Assembly (NCBI RefSeq): GCF_000143415.4
Contig: NW_003314295.1
Location: 1,434,837-1,498,836 of the forward strand
From: Selaginella moellendorffii
Lineage: Eukaryota > Streptophyta > Lycopodiopsida > Selaginellales > Selaginellaceae
Length of the DNA: 64,000 nt
Direction of reading: 5' to 3'
Position 1 is the first letter of the stretch, and each line of letters begins with the position of its first letter. A program made the position numbers and the translations under genes. This document shows, one piece after another, positions 37,484-48,579 of the stretch. The notes under the pieces were generated by a model. The model was not told the DNA's origin, ran no database searches, and worked only from the letters and a program-made list of their open reading frames with translations.

Positions 37484-40400
37484 TGCGAAAAGCTATAAGC
37501 CATTAAAGAGAACAACTAACTATCATGAAAGATCATCAATCATCCCATCAATAAAGAGATGTATAATCATCATCGAAGAAAGAATCTACCATCCCATAAA
37601 ATGGCAAATCATTCTATATTAATAATAATCAAGCAAAACTCTTGACAAGGATAATCAACTATCTTAGATGATAGTCAATCATCACCAATGATTGCCAGAT
37701 ACAAATACTAACTTCAATATTGAAGTTAACAAGTTAAAATGCCTTCCCCAATAACTTTTAACAAATGAAACAATGAATATAAAACTCAAAAAACCAAAAG
37801 CTTGAAGAAGTCTATAGCCAAGTCTTGCTTAGTAATGATCATAAGTCTCGCATGAAATAACTTTAATGTTAAAGAAGAAAATCATAGTATAACCCACAAT
37901 ATCCTCCTCAACACATCGATAAACTAAACTTCATAATACCAAAGCTAATGAAGAGCATGTTTGCATCAATCCAAAAGTTAAGCATAATGAAGCTATGCTC
38001 AACAAATGATTACCAAACGATCCTCCAGAAATCCATCTATAGCAAAACGTAACTTACTTCATAGCAAATATAAGAAGAATCATCAATGATCAATATATCC
38101 TAACTCAAATCCTATAAGGATTTAAACGTTTCAATATCGATCACTAACTCTTCCGCTTGTAGAGTTAGCATAGTCCACGACTGAATCACTTTTCAAGGAA
38201 AAGCCAAAACTTAACCCCTACTAAATAATCTTGTCTAGAACACAACTAACTCAACTTGCTACTTAGTTCAGTTGAATGTCAATACAGTTGCTAACTAGCA
38301 AATGCATGAATGTCAGTAACATAAAGCTACAGCCACATCCTCAACACTATCTTCATCAAGACTAATAAAACTTGCCATCAATCTTTCAGATAGACATCTC
38401 ATTTCACTCAAATCTCAACATCAACAATATTAATAACAAGGCATCATTTCAATGCTATCAACACCATAACAAAGCTAGAAGAAACAAGAGTGAATCACCA
38501 CTCAAAACTCTCTATCAACTAAGCTAACCAAGGTTGAAGATACTTTACTCAACCAAGACTAATCCTCCAACAATACTTAGTTACAAATAACACATCATCA
38601 AGGAGTGTGTCGCGAATGTGACTTCGGGTATCAAAAGTTACCTGTCGGCCAGTCTTTTCGGATATTCTTTCCTTACTGCCACGACGGTAGGAGATCGGTA
38701 TTGCTGGACTTGTTATTAGTCTCCGCCTAAGCTAGTTGAGAAATTGGTCATCACATATGTACTTAGACCGAAAGGGCACTAAGGAAGGAAATCCTAAGTT
38801 GTCATTTAGTCAAGCATACTTGACATGGTGATGAGAAACTCATGATGTTGGCTTGCATTTGCTAGTGTTGGGAACCCCTGCGATATTGAGATTGGTCCCT
38901 CAATATTCGCTAAATGATAGTTTACCGTGTTTGCCAAACACTCTCACTATCATGCCCTTTGTGTTAATCTCATTTCGATCCCAAATGTTATTTATGGAAA
39001 GTGTCCAGATTTGCTCATTTGGCATATCTACGGAATGTAGAGATCGGCCTGAACACAATGGTGTTCGTCCCGTGTCCAAATTTGCAATCTAGCGCCATTC
39101 CATATTTAGTAGGTTTCGAGCTTGTCCCAGAGACTAACTCCTGATACTAAGGAAGGCTTGGGGTGAAAGCCCAAAGCGTGTGTTCCTCAAGGGGGGGGGT
39201 TATGGGGGGTTCCAAATGTATAGTAGGGATAGTGGGTAGGTTGGGCATGGCTGACCAACCTGAGGCATAGTCTAGCTCCCGCTTGCGTGCTTGTCTTTGT
39301 TTTGCATCTAGCTTGGGTTTAAGCCCAAGTTCCATTCCATGCTAGCTGGTGGAGTACCCATGTCCTCGCGTTAGGCCACTGGTATGCCGAAATAGCGCCA
39401 AACTCCGTTTGGCTTCGTTTTGCATGTTGGTTCTGATATTGGGATGCTGGTTACTCTAGGATTGTTCCAAGTCGCTTCAGGCTCCTGTCCCTTCGCTCCT
39501 TGGGCTATACACTCGGGAATTGCTCTATGGTTCGGTTCCATCACTCCTTGGCTCCACGCTTGGAAGTTTGGCACCATTCCTTTGTTTAGTGGCCCTAGGC
39601 CCTAAACCTCAGGTTCCACACCACGTTTCTTTGGACACGTGGCATGTGACACATGGCATCTGTCACGTGGCATAAAGAGGGTTTGGGTTCCACTTCGTGG
39701 TGTTATCCTATAGTAAATCATCATAGGATAAAGGGTCAAAACCACATGCGCTACAGAGTGATTCACCACATCCAAGACTCAATGAAATCCAACACCACAA
39801 ACTAAATACAACCAAATGATATTAATAGAGGTAGAGTCGATATGCCAACAAAGAAAACCCATGTAAATCTAACAACACGACCCTCCACAACACCATCCAG
39901 TAAAACAAACCCATCACTACTAAATCACCATCGAGTCAAGTAAGTGTTAAAAGTCCTTGACGAAGTCTACAAGTAATCATTAGTTGCAAAGTAACTAACA
40001 ATCACTCTTCAACTTGCCTTCACAAGACCCAAACACTAAACTCTTGCCATTGAGTCATATACTTGTCCAACATTGTAACGCATGTGATCATGGGATGAGA
40101 TTTGGATATACTGTCACCGTGGATCCTTGGAACCTTGGGGGATAAATGGGGATAAAATAACCACTAAGAGCTCTCTCATCAAGCAATTGCTCTTTTTTCA
40201 GTTGGCTTAAGGGGAGAGAGATAAAATGGGCTATAAACATGAATGTAATACCCCAAGCATGAGATAAAGGTTTATGGACAAACACAAACTAAATAACTAC
40301 TCGAATTCAACTCAACTATAATAAGCTCACTAACACATCTAGTCAATAGCTCCAAGCATGCCTTGGCTATACATGATCAACACTGAGTTAAAATTAAAGT

Positions 40401-41708
40401 GAAGACCACGAGATGGATTCATATTGGTACACAACCTCCTTATAGACAAGCCATAGTATGGGTACCAACATCTCAACCTTAAACAACTAAGTTGGACATC
40501 ACCATCCTTAGCTAGGGTGCAGGGCCACCAAGACCAAGTCAACATCAGTGAGAGTTCACTACTCTCATAGAGTCTTAACGAAATGCAAGGTGCAACCTGC
40601 TACCAAGCAGAACACTATAAAAGAAAGGCATAAGGGTCACCTTTCTTAAAAAAGCGCAATAGCCACTTTTCTACATAAACTCCAGACTCTATCCAACTCA
40701 ATTACCTTAGCTCCAAAAGTCAGCATCCCTTTCGGGTTGTATCATACAAACTACTTATTAAGGTTTTAAGCCAACCGAAGTCAACTCCAACCCCTTCACT
40801 AGTTTGTATTAACTTACGAAAACGAAATGGTTTTCGGATAAAGTGATCAATAGATCAGCCATTGGAAAAGCCTAAGAAAATTTGTGGAAAATTTTCTATC
40901 CTAGAGAAAGAATAACTTTTAGTCCAGAAATACAAACTTCCAAGACTCAACAAACTTCCTCCTACTTACAATTTCACATAGATTCACCTCAACACCAATT
41001 CTCATGACCCATAGTATGTTTAAGCTTTGAACATTTTTTTGCCCATACTTCCGACATCTAACACCAACATCCGCAAACATAAAAATGAACATCCAAGGCT
41101 TGATCACGAAGACCACTTCTTCGGATATCCATATTGCATTAACACTCTTTTTCAGTCACCTTCAAGATACAATGTGAAGCCAAAACACTAATAAGAAAAA
41201 TGACATGGAAAATCAAGTTTCAAAGAAAATTCCTCATCACTTGAACAACAATGCCACTTCCACTAACATAAGTGCTAGTGATGTCAATGCCTCAACTACA
41301 CACCTTCTCCGTCCAATAATCTACTTCAAGTGCTAACGAAACAACCGACAAGCCATAGCAAGTGAATGCTATAACCCTTTCCAACACCTTATAGGCCAAT
41401 TCTCAAGGAAACAACGTACCAACTTAAGCTTAGCATAATGGACCACCATCGAAAATCTAATCAAAGCTACTACAATGCTACTACATGCAAGTAAACTAGC
41501 TTCACTATTAACCACTTTGGGGTTGATCATCGTTTGACCAAGCAACTTCGTAAACACATTGCTCATTATCACATGGATATGATATAGAAATCACAATGAC
41601 TTGATCATCAATTGAGCAACACCACGAGCGATGTCTATGTCGTTTCTTCAAAGGTTTATATGAGTATCAAGTGCAAACTCGATTCGACAAAAATGCCATA
41701 CATATACT
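37484..41708 (-). repeat. Inverted copy of LARD internal sequence
   Basis: Excluding the nested LTR, this is the reverse complement of about 26695-29600. Anchors: 'gaaaagctataagccatta' at 37487 matches inverted 29580s; the ORF at 41369-41572 (-) encodes NVFTKLLGQTMINPKVVNSE, nearly the same as 26808-27032 (+). Forward homology ends and inverted homology ends at the same place in the element (26694/26695), the signature of a simple inversion. Confidence 0.8.
38608..39755 (+). mobile_element. Solo LTR with 5-bp target duplication
   Basis: A complete 1148-bp LTR (TGTCGCGAATG to GCGCTACA) flanked by identical GAGTG at 38603-38607 and 39756-39760. No primer site or purine tract adjoins it. It interrupts the inverted internal sequence, which resumes directly after it. 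This is the product expected from LTR-LTR recombination of a full insertion. Confidence 0.9.
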
Positions 41709-43766
41709 TGTAAACTACAAATTTTTTCTTTCCAATTTTCCAGCTTACCTCGTCTATCCGTCCAACACTGCCTTGGCTTTTGCTAAGTTCCCTTACCAAA
41801 GTTCCTGCATATGGTACTAGCTCCTACTTGGTTTCAGCTACTCACTACACGAGCAATAGAGTGTTAGCCATCCATCCACGGATTCCCAAATCTCTCTCAA
41901 TCCCCCTCCCCAGGTTAGGCTGGACTTAAGGTTCGGCTACACTCCCCACAAGCACAAGCAGCTAAGCACACCAAGCTTCCAGGTTCCTAACATCCCTTGG
42001 TACCATAAGACTTGATCATGGGACCCTCTAAATCCCAAGTCTCGGGTACAACCCTTGCTTCAGGACGCCAGGGCGAAACACCGTGGCATAACGGCCCGGT
42101 ATGGGTACCTCTACCCCCCCACTTTCATCCCGAAGGGAAGGTCCAAGCCCCTAGGAAGGGCGAGGACCAATGAGCCGCATGGTACTCAAGTGGGGCACCA
42201 CTCCACATGAGTCGGGAGCACCACAGTCGGTTTCCCTTTCGGGAGTGGGAGCTACTCTTGAGCACTTCCTGGGATGGCCCCTCCAGCACCAACCAAGTCC
42301 ATGCTCACTTCCACCCAAGGCCCCTCGGTCCCAGTCCCAACCTCAAGTCAGTTTGGAAGCCCCATTGAAGAGTTCCTTCAAAACTGGTTCTTGGACCTCA
42401 CTATCCCTACTATACTTTTGGAACCCCCTACAGCCCCCCCCCCCCCCCCCCCTGGGAGACGCACGCTTTGGGTTTTCACCCCTTGACCTGTATTAGTACT
42501 CGGACTTAGTCTCTAGCTCGATCTCTGGCTCGATCTCGGACTCGATCTTGGATCTGACTTCGGATTCGGTCTCGGACTCAATCTCGGACCTGATCTCGGA
42601 CCCGATTTTGGATCTTGGACTCGGTCTCGAACTCGGTCTCCGAGTTGGTCTTGGACTCGATTCCGGACTCTATCTCAAACTCAGTCTTAGAGTTGGTTTT
42701 GGACTCGATCTTAGACTTGGTCCCATCCGATGAACTCTTTATCATTTTGGTCATGCTTTCGGGGCTCCTTTAGCCTACGACACCTCGGCGAGTTAGTTCC
42801 TTACAACTCCACCACCCATAGAAGAAGTTCGATGCCCATATCGAACGTCTCTTTTTTATCCTACGACTTGTTGACCATGTCTTCGGGGGCATCCCCCCAC
42901 TTAACGGTGTGCCTAAGTTAGCCTCCCCGGCCAAGAGCCCATGACAACGGAATATAGATGTCCCTATACTCCTCACCTCACCACGCCCTAGTATGTGTAA
43001 GCTCCTGAGTTTAGACTTCCTGAGAGGTCACCCAGCCCAGTACTATTCAAACCCAAGGACGCTTAACCCCAAGTATCCCAAGACCCTTAACCGATTGGAA
43101 AAGGGGGTGCACTCTTGTTCATGGGCCCTTTCCCTCTATATTTGAACCCTAACGGATCGTCTCTCAAGTCGTTCCCTTTGGTTGCTTACAATCCACCACG
43201 CTTCCCTGCAAGTTCACGCCCTCGTGAATGGAAGCTGAGAGCCGCAGCTCTCCCGAGAGCCCCGCTCTCTTGACACCCTACCCCTCGGGTCGAGCTCAGC
43301 GGGAGCAAACTGGACCAGCCAGATGTCAATCAACATGTGGTGCGATTCCCTTAGTCAACCAACAGAGTCGGACCCGAAACCTCTCTGATACCAATGTAAG
43401 CTCTTGAGTTTAGACTTCCTGAGAGGTCACCCAACCCAATACTATTCAAACCCAAGGACGCTTAACCCCAAGTATCCCAAGACCCTTAACTGATTGGAAA
43501 AGGGGGTGCACTCTTGTTCATGGGCCCTTTCCCTCTATATTTGAACCCTAACGGATCGTCTCTCAAGTCGTTCCCTTTGGTTGCTTACAGTATGGGGTCG
43601 GGACTTGAACCCAGCCTTGCTTTATTAGGGGGTTGGGACTTGAACCCTGAACCCAACCTCCATAGAATATGTTTACGGATTCGACATCCCCGCAGGGAGT
43701 CGGGCGTAGTTCTCTACGCCTGGTCGACCTAGCTAACCCATGCTAATTAGCTTACCTTCGGCGCGC
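41709..43766 (-). repeat. Gypsy LTR module 1 (3' LTR end)
   Basis: Begins TGTAAACTACAAATTTTTTC, matching the 5' LTR start at 63551 (TGTAAGCCACAAATTTTTCC). It contains the shared LTR core in reverse orientation (about 42405-42485) with a C-run at 42437-42451 and a diverged 'ggactcgatctc' array (42490-42740). It is interrupted by the TRIM at 42996-43589. It adjoins a second LTR-like module at 43767. Confidence 0.65.
42996..43589 (-). mobile_element. TRIM (miniature LTR retrotransposon), intact ends
   Basis: Two 195-bp direct repeats (42996-43190 and 43395-43589), each starting TGTAAGC and ending GCTTACA, flank only 204 bp. On the minus strand the sequence beside the right-hand LTR is TTGGTATCAGAGAGG, a primer site for initiator-Met tRNA. 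A GTATG target duplication flanks the element (42991-42995 and 43590-43594). The two LTRs differ at only a few positions, implying recent insertion into the gypsy LTR. No coding capacity. Confidence 0.92.
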
Positions 43767-45461
43767 TGTAAGCGACTAAATTTTCCATTCTACTTTAGTC
43801 ACTTAACCACACCTCTGACCACTTGGAGGAGTCTCATTCACAACCTCCATAAGTCCAATCCAGGACTTGGGACTTGCTAGCCCCGAGAATGGCATCCATG
43901 CTACTCAACATTTGCACTTGGTCCAAGTGCTCCACATGTCCGATCCCATGACCGACACTCAAAGGTACCACCGACATAGCAGCCCGTTACGCTAAGGCCA
44001 TGCCCAATCACCTTTGCCACACTGGTAGTCCAATACCACTTGCATCACCGTCTTGGCTCTCCAAGACTAGGCAAACCATCTGTGAGTGGTCATCTCAGAT
44101 CCACTCCTTAGCATCCTTAGGATGCCCACCGACAAGGGCAATAGCCTTCCCCAATATCCCTCTGTCAGTCCCCACTAAGTCCCTTTCTGCCCCTGGCCGT
44201 GTTTGCCAACACTGCCACTGGATCGAGACCCACAGGCCCGACCACTAAGTCCCACGGTCCTCTGGGACTTCCTCACCACACGACTGTGTCCTTGGTCACT
44301 ACCCCAGAGGACTGCTCCTCTTCCTTTCCATAGTTTGGGCCTTTGGGACAACATTTCGGAACACCGTGGCCTTACGCGAGCCACCTGGGTACTCTCCCCA
44401 CCTTTCGCCTTTAGGTGCTCTAGCCATGGGCTTAGAGCGAGGTTCCGTTGAGCCACGCCTGGTATCCAAGTAGGTAGTGCCACCCACACTTGGACTGGGA
44501 GCATCGGCCAGTCGATCTCCCGGGGGAACTAGAGCCGGCTCTTGAACACTTCACCAAGCTACCCCACTTGTCGGTCTGTGTTCACTCTAGTCTTGGACTT
44601 CCCAGTGGGCAGCTCATCACCCAACACTGGGTCCGGCCTTCCTGGGCCAAACTGGCCTTTCCTGGCCAAACTGGCTCCACTGCAGTCCTCCCCCTACTAT
44701 ACTTTTGGAGCTCACCAAACCCCCCAGGGTCTGGGAGACGAACGCTTTGGGCTTTCACCCTCTCAGACTCGAACTCGGACTCGGACTCGGACTCGGACTC
44801 GGACTCGGACTCGGACTCGGGCTCGGGCTCGGGCTCGGTCTCGGCCTCGGCCTCGGCCTCGTTCTCGGTCCCGATCTCGGTCTCGGTCTCGGTCTCGGTC
44901 TTGGTCCCGGTCTCGGTCTCGACTTCGGACTCCATCTCAGACTCCATCTCGGGTCCATCTCGGGTCCACCTCGAACTCCATCTCAGACTCCATCTCGGGT
45001 CCATCTCGGGTCCACCTCGGACTCCATCTCGGACTCCATCTCGGACTCCACTTCGGACTCCAACTCGGGTCCATCTCGGACTCCACTTCGGACTCCAACT
45101 CGGGTCCATCTCGGACTCCATCTCGGACTCCATCTCGGGTCCATCTCGGACTCCATCTCGGGTCCATCTCGGACTCCACTTCGGACTCCAACTCGAGTCC
45201 ATCTCGGACACTTCCACGTGTCATGTGTTGGTCCTTTTGGGTCCCTTTTTGGAGCCTCGCTTTTTGCTCGCTTCGTGCTCGTTCCTCAAGCACTTCGTTG
45301 GGAGTTCCACTCCCGCTCTTGACTTTTCAAGTCGGAGCTTTTGGTCCAAACGTGTTACGCTCGTTTGGCTCTCGCTTCAGCCACTACCATGTGGCACCCT
45401 TTCCGGCTCCACTTTGGGGCCTAGGGATTTTGTGTCTCACACGCGCCTTCGGGTCCCAACA
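43767..45461 (-). repeat. Gypsy LTR module 2, adjacent to pol
   Basis: Starts TGTAAGCGACTAAATTTTCC and ends GGGTCCCAACA, the TG...CA-type ends of an LTR, about 1695 bp. Its right end adjoins the polypurine side of the pol region (45462-45495). It has its own copy of the shared core (44690-44760) and a long (GGACTC)n-type array. Its left part is not the same as the 5' LTR at 63551, which matches module 1 instead. The degraded copy at 1-1412 belongs to this module. Confidence 0.6.
44757..45215. repeat. Tandem array of ggactc / ggactccatctc units in the LTR
   Basis: An almost pure hexamer run (ctcgga, about 44770-44830) passes into degenerate hexamers and then into 12-18-bp units of the type 'tcggactccatc' and 'tcgggtccatc'. 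Because the unit length is a multiple of three, all frames on both strands stay open and produce ORFs of 200-340 codons (Ser-Asp, Arg-Thr, Leu-Gly repeats). They are not genes. Confidence 0.85.
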
Positions 45462-45494
45462 TATGCCATTGCTCAACTTCTCAAATTGATACTT

Positions 45495-48145
45495 TTAATT
45501 GAGCTTTGCATAAGTATATAGAGTTCTGCCTTGCAGAAATTCCTCCATTAGATCTCGCGCGTTCGGTAGGTTCTCCTCTGGTTCCCATGTTGCTTCGCAG
45601 TGTGGAAATCCTTTCCACTTCACATGGAACTTTCTCACCTCGCGTCCTTGTCGCTTGCTCTTGCGCGCATTGAGGATGGCCTCGACTTTGTATTCCTCTT
45701 CCCCTTGGATAACCTCAGGTAAAGGTCTTACTTGGTCCTTGCAAAGCGGATCCTCAAAATACGGCTTGAGTAAGTTCACGTGGAACACGGGATGCATCTT
45801 CCCCATCTTTCGAGGAAGTCGGAGACGGTAAGCCACTTTACCGATTCGAGCCTCAATCTCGTAAGGCCCCGCGAACCTACTTAAGGAACTCAAGATCAAT
45901 TCATTTATAGGAATACATGCATTTTTACCTTTGGGTCAACTTCCAGCTAATCCCACTTGGTAGCCTGAGGTTCTTGGTGTTCAGCCACACCTTCTCCCTA
46001 GCTTGGAACTCTACATCCCGGCACTTCTAGTTTGCGTACTTAGTTTGCCTTTGTTGAGCTCATTCCAAGGAATCCCTCACTAGATTCCAGATGTTGAGTC
46101 TTTCCGCCGTGAATGCCTCCACTGCGGGTAACTCTCCATGATACTCGGCCACGCCGAATTCCACAGGACCTTCAATAGCTCGCCCATTGATGACTTCCCA
46201 TGGACTCACCCCGATGCTCGAATATGGTGAGTTGTTATAACACATTTCCGCAAGTCCCAAATGACTTACCCAATCGGTTTAGTCTTTCGAGACATAGCAT
46301 CGCAAATAATCCTCCAGCTACCTATTCACCCTTTCCGTTTGTTCGTCTGTCAAGAAGTGTTAGTACCATCAATCTTGACTTAATACCCATTACCTGTCTG
46401 TGGGTGATAGGCTATGCTGAATTTCAACTTGGTGCGATACTGTTCTAGGAGTGTCCTCTAGAACCTACTGGTGAAGATCTTATCTCGATCTGAGATAATC
46501 TTTTCCGGCCTCCCCCGCACTCAAACCACTTGTTCGAAAAACAGCTTCGCCACACCTTCCGCGTCCACTTCCGTTGTGGTGGGTATGAAATGTGCCATCT
46601 TCGAAAATCGATCCACCACCACGAATATCGCATCGAACCCCTCGCTTGGGGGAAGTCCCGTGATGAAGTCCATCGTAAGACATTTTCACAGACGATCTGG
46701 AATTGGGATGCTTTGTAACAAGCCCCCACTAGCCTTAGTCACGGCTTTGACTTGCTGACATGTTGAACATGTCTTTACATAGTCTTGGACATCCTTAGCC
46801 ATATCTGGCCAGTGGTACTTTCTCTTGAGTAAACCCATTGTTTTGGGCACTCCGCCGTGTCCCGCAAGAGGTCCGTCATGACACTCTTCTAAGGCTACCT
46901 TCCTTAGTTCCCCTTCTGGAACATACACCCTCGTTTGCTTGTAATATATGAGTCCGTTGCGTTCCGCATAGCCCGTTTTCTCTTCCGTTGGCAGCTCACC
47001 TCTCTGGTGAGCTTCCTGTGCCTCTAGATTCCTCAGCAACACTTCTTGTGCTAGACCATCGTTCTCGTATGCGGTCCGCACATCATCCCAAAAGGTTGCC
47101 GTCACGCTAGATATAGCCAACTTCAAGCTCGCTTTTCGACTTAGCGCATCTGCCACGATGTTGCTCTTCCCAGGCTTGTACAGAATCTCGCAATCAAACT
47201 CGGCCAAAGCATTGGCCCACCAACCTTGTTTTCCCCTCAAGTCGGGCTGTGACAAGAAGTGTTTCATTGCCACATTATCCGTGTAAACCTTGAAGTGTCT
47301 CCCAAGGTAGTGTTGCCACTCCTTGAGCGTTTTGACCACCGCAAACAATTCCTTCTCATGGGCAGGCCACTTCCGTTGAGCCTTGTCCAACTTCTTCGAG
47401 AAGAACGCTACTGGATGGTTGTCTTGCTTCAAAACTGCGCCCAACGCAAAGTCTGAAGCATCCGTTTTTACCTCAAAGTCTTTACCAAAGTCTAGTAACA
47501 CCAACACGGGAGCCTTCCTCAACTTCCCTTTGAGGTGGACGAATGCCGCCTCGCATTCCGCTGTCCATACCATCTTCCCTTTTCCCATTTGGTCTGTTAA
47601 GGGTAGGGCTACTCTCGAATAATGTTTGATAAACTTTCGATAATAGTTGCATAGCTCCAGGAATGCCCTTAACTCATGTACATTCGATGGTCGCTCCCAA
47701 TCCTGGATCACTTGGACCTTCTCAGGGTCCACCTTGAGCTCGTCCTTGCCCACCACATGCCCGAGAAACTTCACCTCTTGCTGAGCAAAGTCACATTTGC
47801 TCTCTTTAGCATACAGCTGGTGTTCCCTTAGTTTCTCAAACACCTTCGCCAAGTGTTTGGCATGCTCCTCTAGCGTTTCGCTATAGATCAAGATGTCGTC
47901 AATATAGATGACCACAAAGTGATCCAGATAGGGTATAAAGATATGGTTCATCAACGCCGAAAACGTTGCCGGCGCATTGCATAGCCCGAAGGGCATCACC
48001 AGAAACTCGAAGCTCCCATACCTCGTTCGACAGGTTGTCTTCTCGACATCTTCCTCTACTACCCTGATTTGGTAGTATCCTAACCTGAGGTTAATCCTCG
48101 AGAAGTATTTTGCCTTTCCCAACCTATCGAACAAGTCCTCAATCC
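45495..48145 (-). pseudogene. Gypsy pol, C-terminal half (RT, RNase H, integrase, chromodomain)
   Basis: The 482-codon frame (48134-46686) opens LFDRLGKAKYFSRINLRLGY and has the RT motifs PFGLCNAPATF and YIDDILIYS, the RNase H region KVYTDNVAMKHFL and the integrase zinc finger HC..CSTCQQVK. At about 46700-46690 the frame shifts; the integrase core continues in another frame ([23 protein letters not shown]) with stops near 46530 and 46450. A chromodomain with KFHVKWKGFPHCEATWEPEE ends at 45495. RT begins abruptly because the N-terminal half lies beyond the DNA transposon, at 61374. Confidence 0.85.
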
Positions 48146-48148
48146 TTG

Positions 48149-48172
48149 AAGCTCTATTTCGTTAAAGTGGGA
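48149..48172 (+). repeat. Left terminal inverted repeat
   Basis: 24-bp end repeat, beginning AAGCTCTATTTCG and finishing AAAGTGGGA, preceded by TTG. Its partner is at 61346-61369. The inner flank contains another 'tcccactt' near 48184, possibly a subterminal site. Confidence 0.85.
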
Positions 48173-48579
48173 ATTGTCATTATCCCACTTGTAAAATAAG
48201 GTTTCCAAACCTTTATATAGTATATAAATATAACAAAATTCAACTGCATTGAGGCACATGCCATTTTATTTTAAACAAGGAAATGTCTACTCAATCACTT
48301 CTCACTGCTTCACCTCTCTCTTCTCCTTGTCATCGTCGTCCAATTTCTTTCCATCCTTTTAATATTGGCTCAGTTGCTCCGAGTCTAGGTGGAGCCCAAG
48401 TCCCCATTCAATCTTTACTTTCCCCTTATTAATAAAACAACTTCGTAGACTTCCAATAACATGCTGTAACACTTCTAGTATAATGCAAATCCTCTCAAAG
48501 AATTGTCTTTTAATATTAATACAATGGCATGGAACCCCATGCCATAATAAGTTACATTTTTAAATAAATACATGCCATC

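Larger units (their letters stand above)
35359..41708 (+). mobile_element. Rearranged LARD-like element with internal inversion and nested solo LTR
   Basis: The 5' LTR (35359-36512) is followed by TGGTATTAAAGG (from 36515), a decayed primer site, and by internal sequence collinear with 25714-26694 of the element at 24908. At about 37483 homology switches to the reverse complement of that element: 37484-38607 plus 39756-41708 read backwards from about 29600 to 26695. A solo LTR is inserted at 38608. After 41708 the gypsy LTR region begins, so the remainder and the 3' LTR are absent from the window. No coding capacity. Confidence 0.8.

Noticed and set aside
44490-45521. ORFs of 118-343 codons on both strands (Ser-Asp, Arg-Thr, Leu-Gly and Trp-Ser-Pro-Lys repeats)
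   Set aside because: They are translations of a tandem array whose unit is a multiple of three, inside an LTR. All frames stay open for the same trivial reason.
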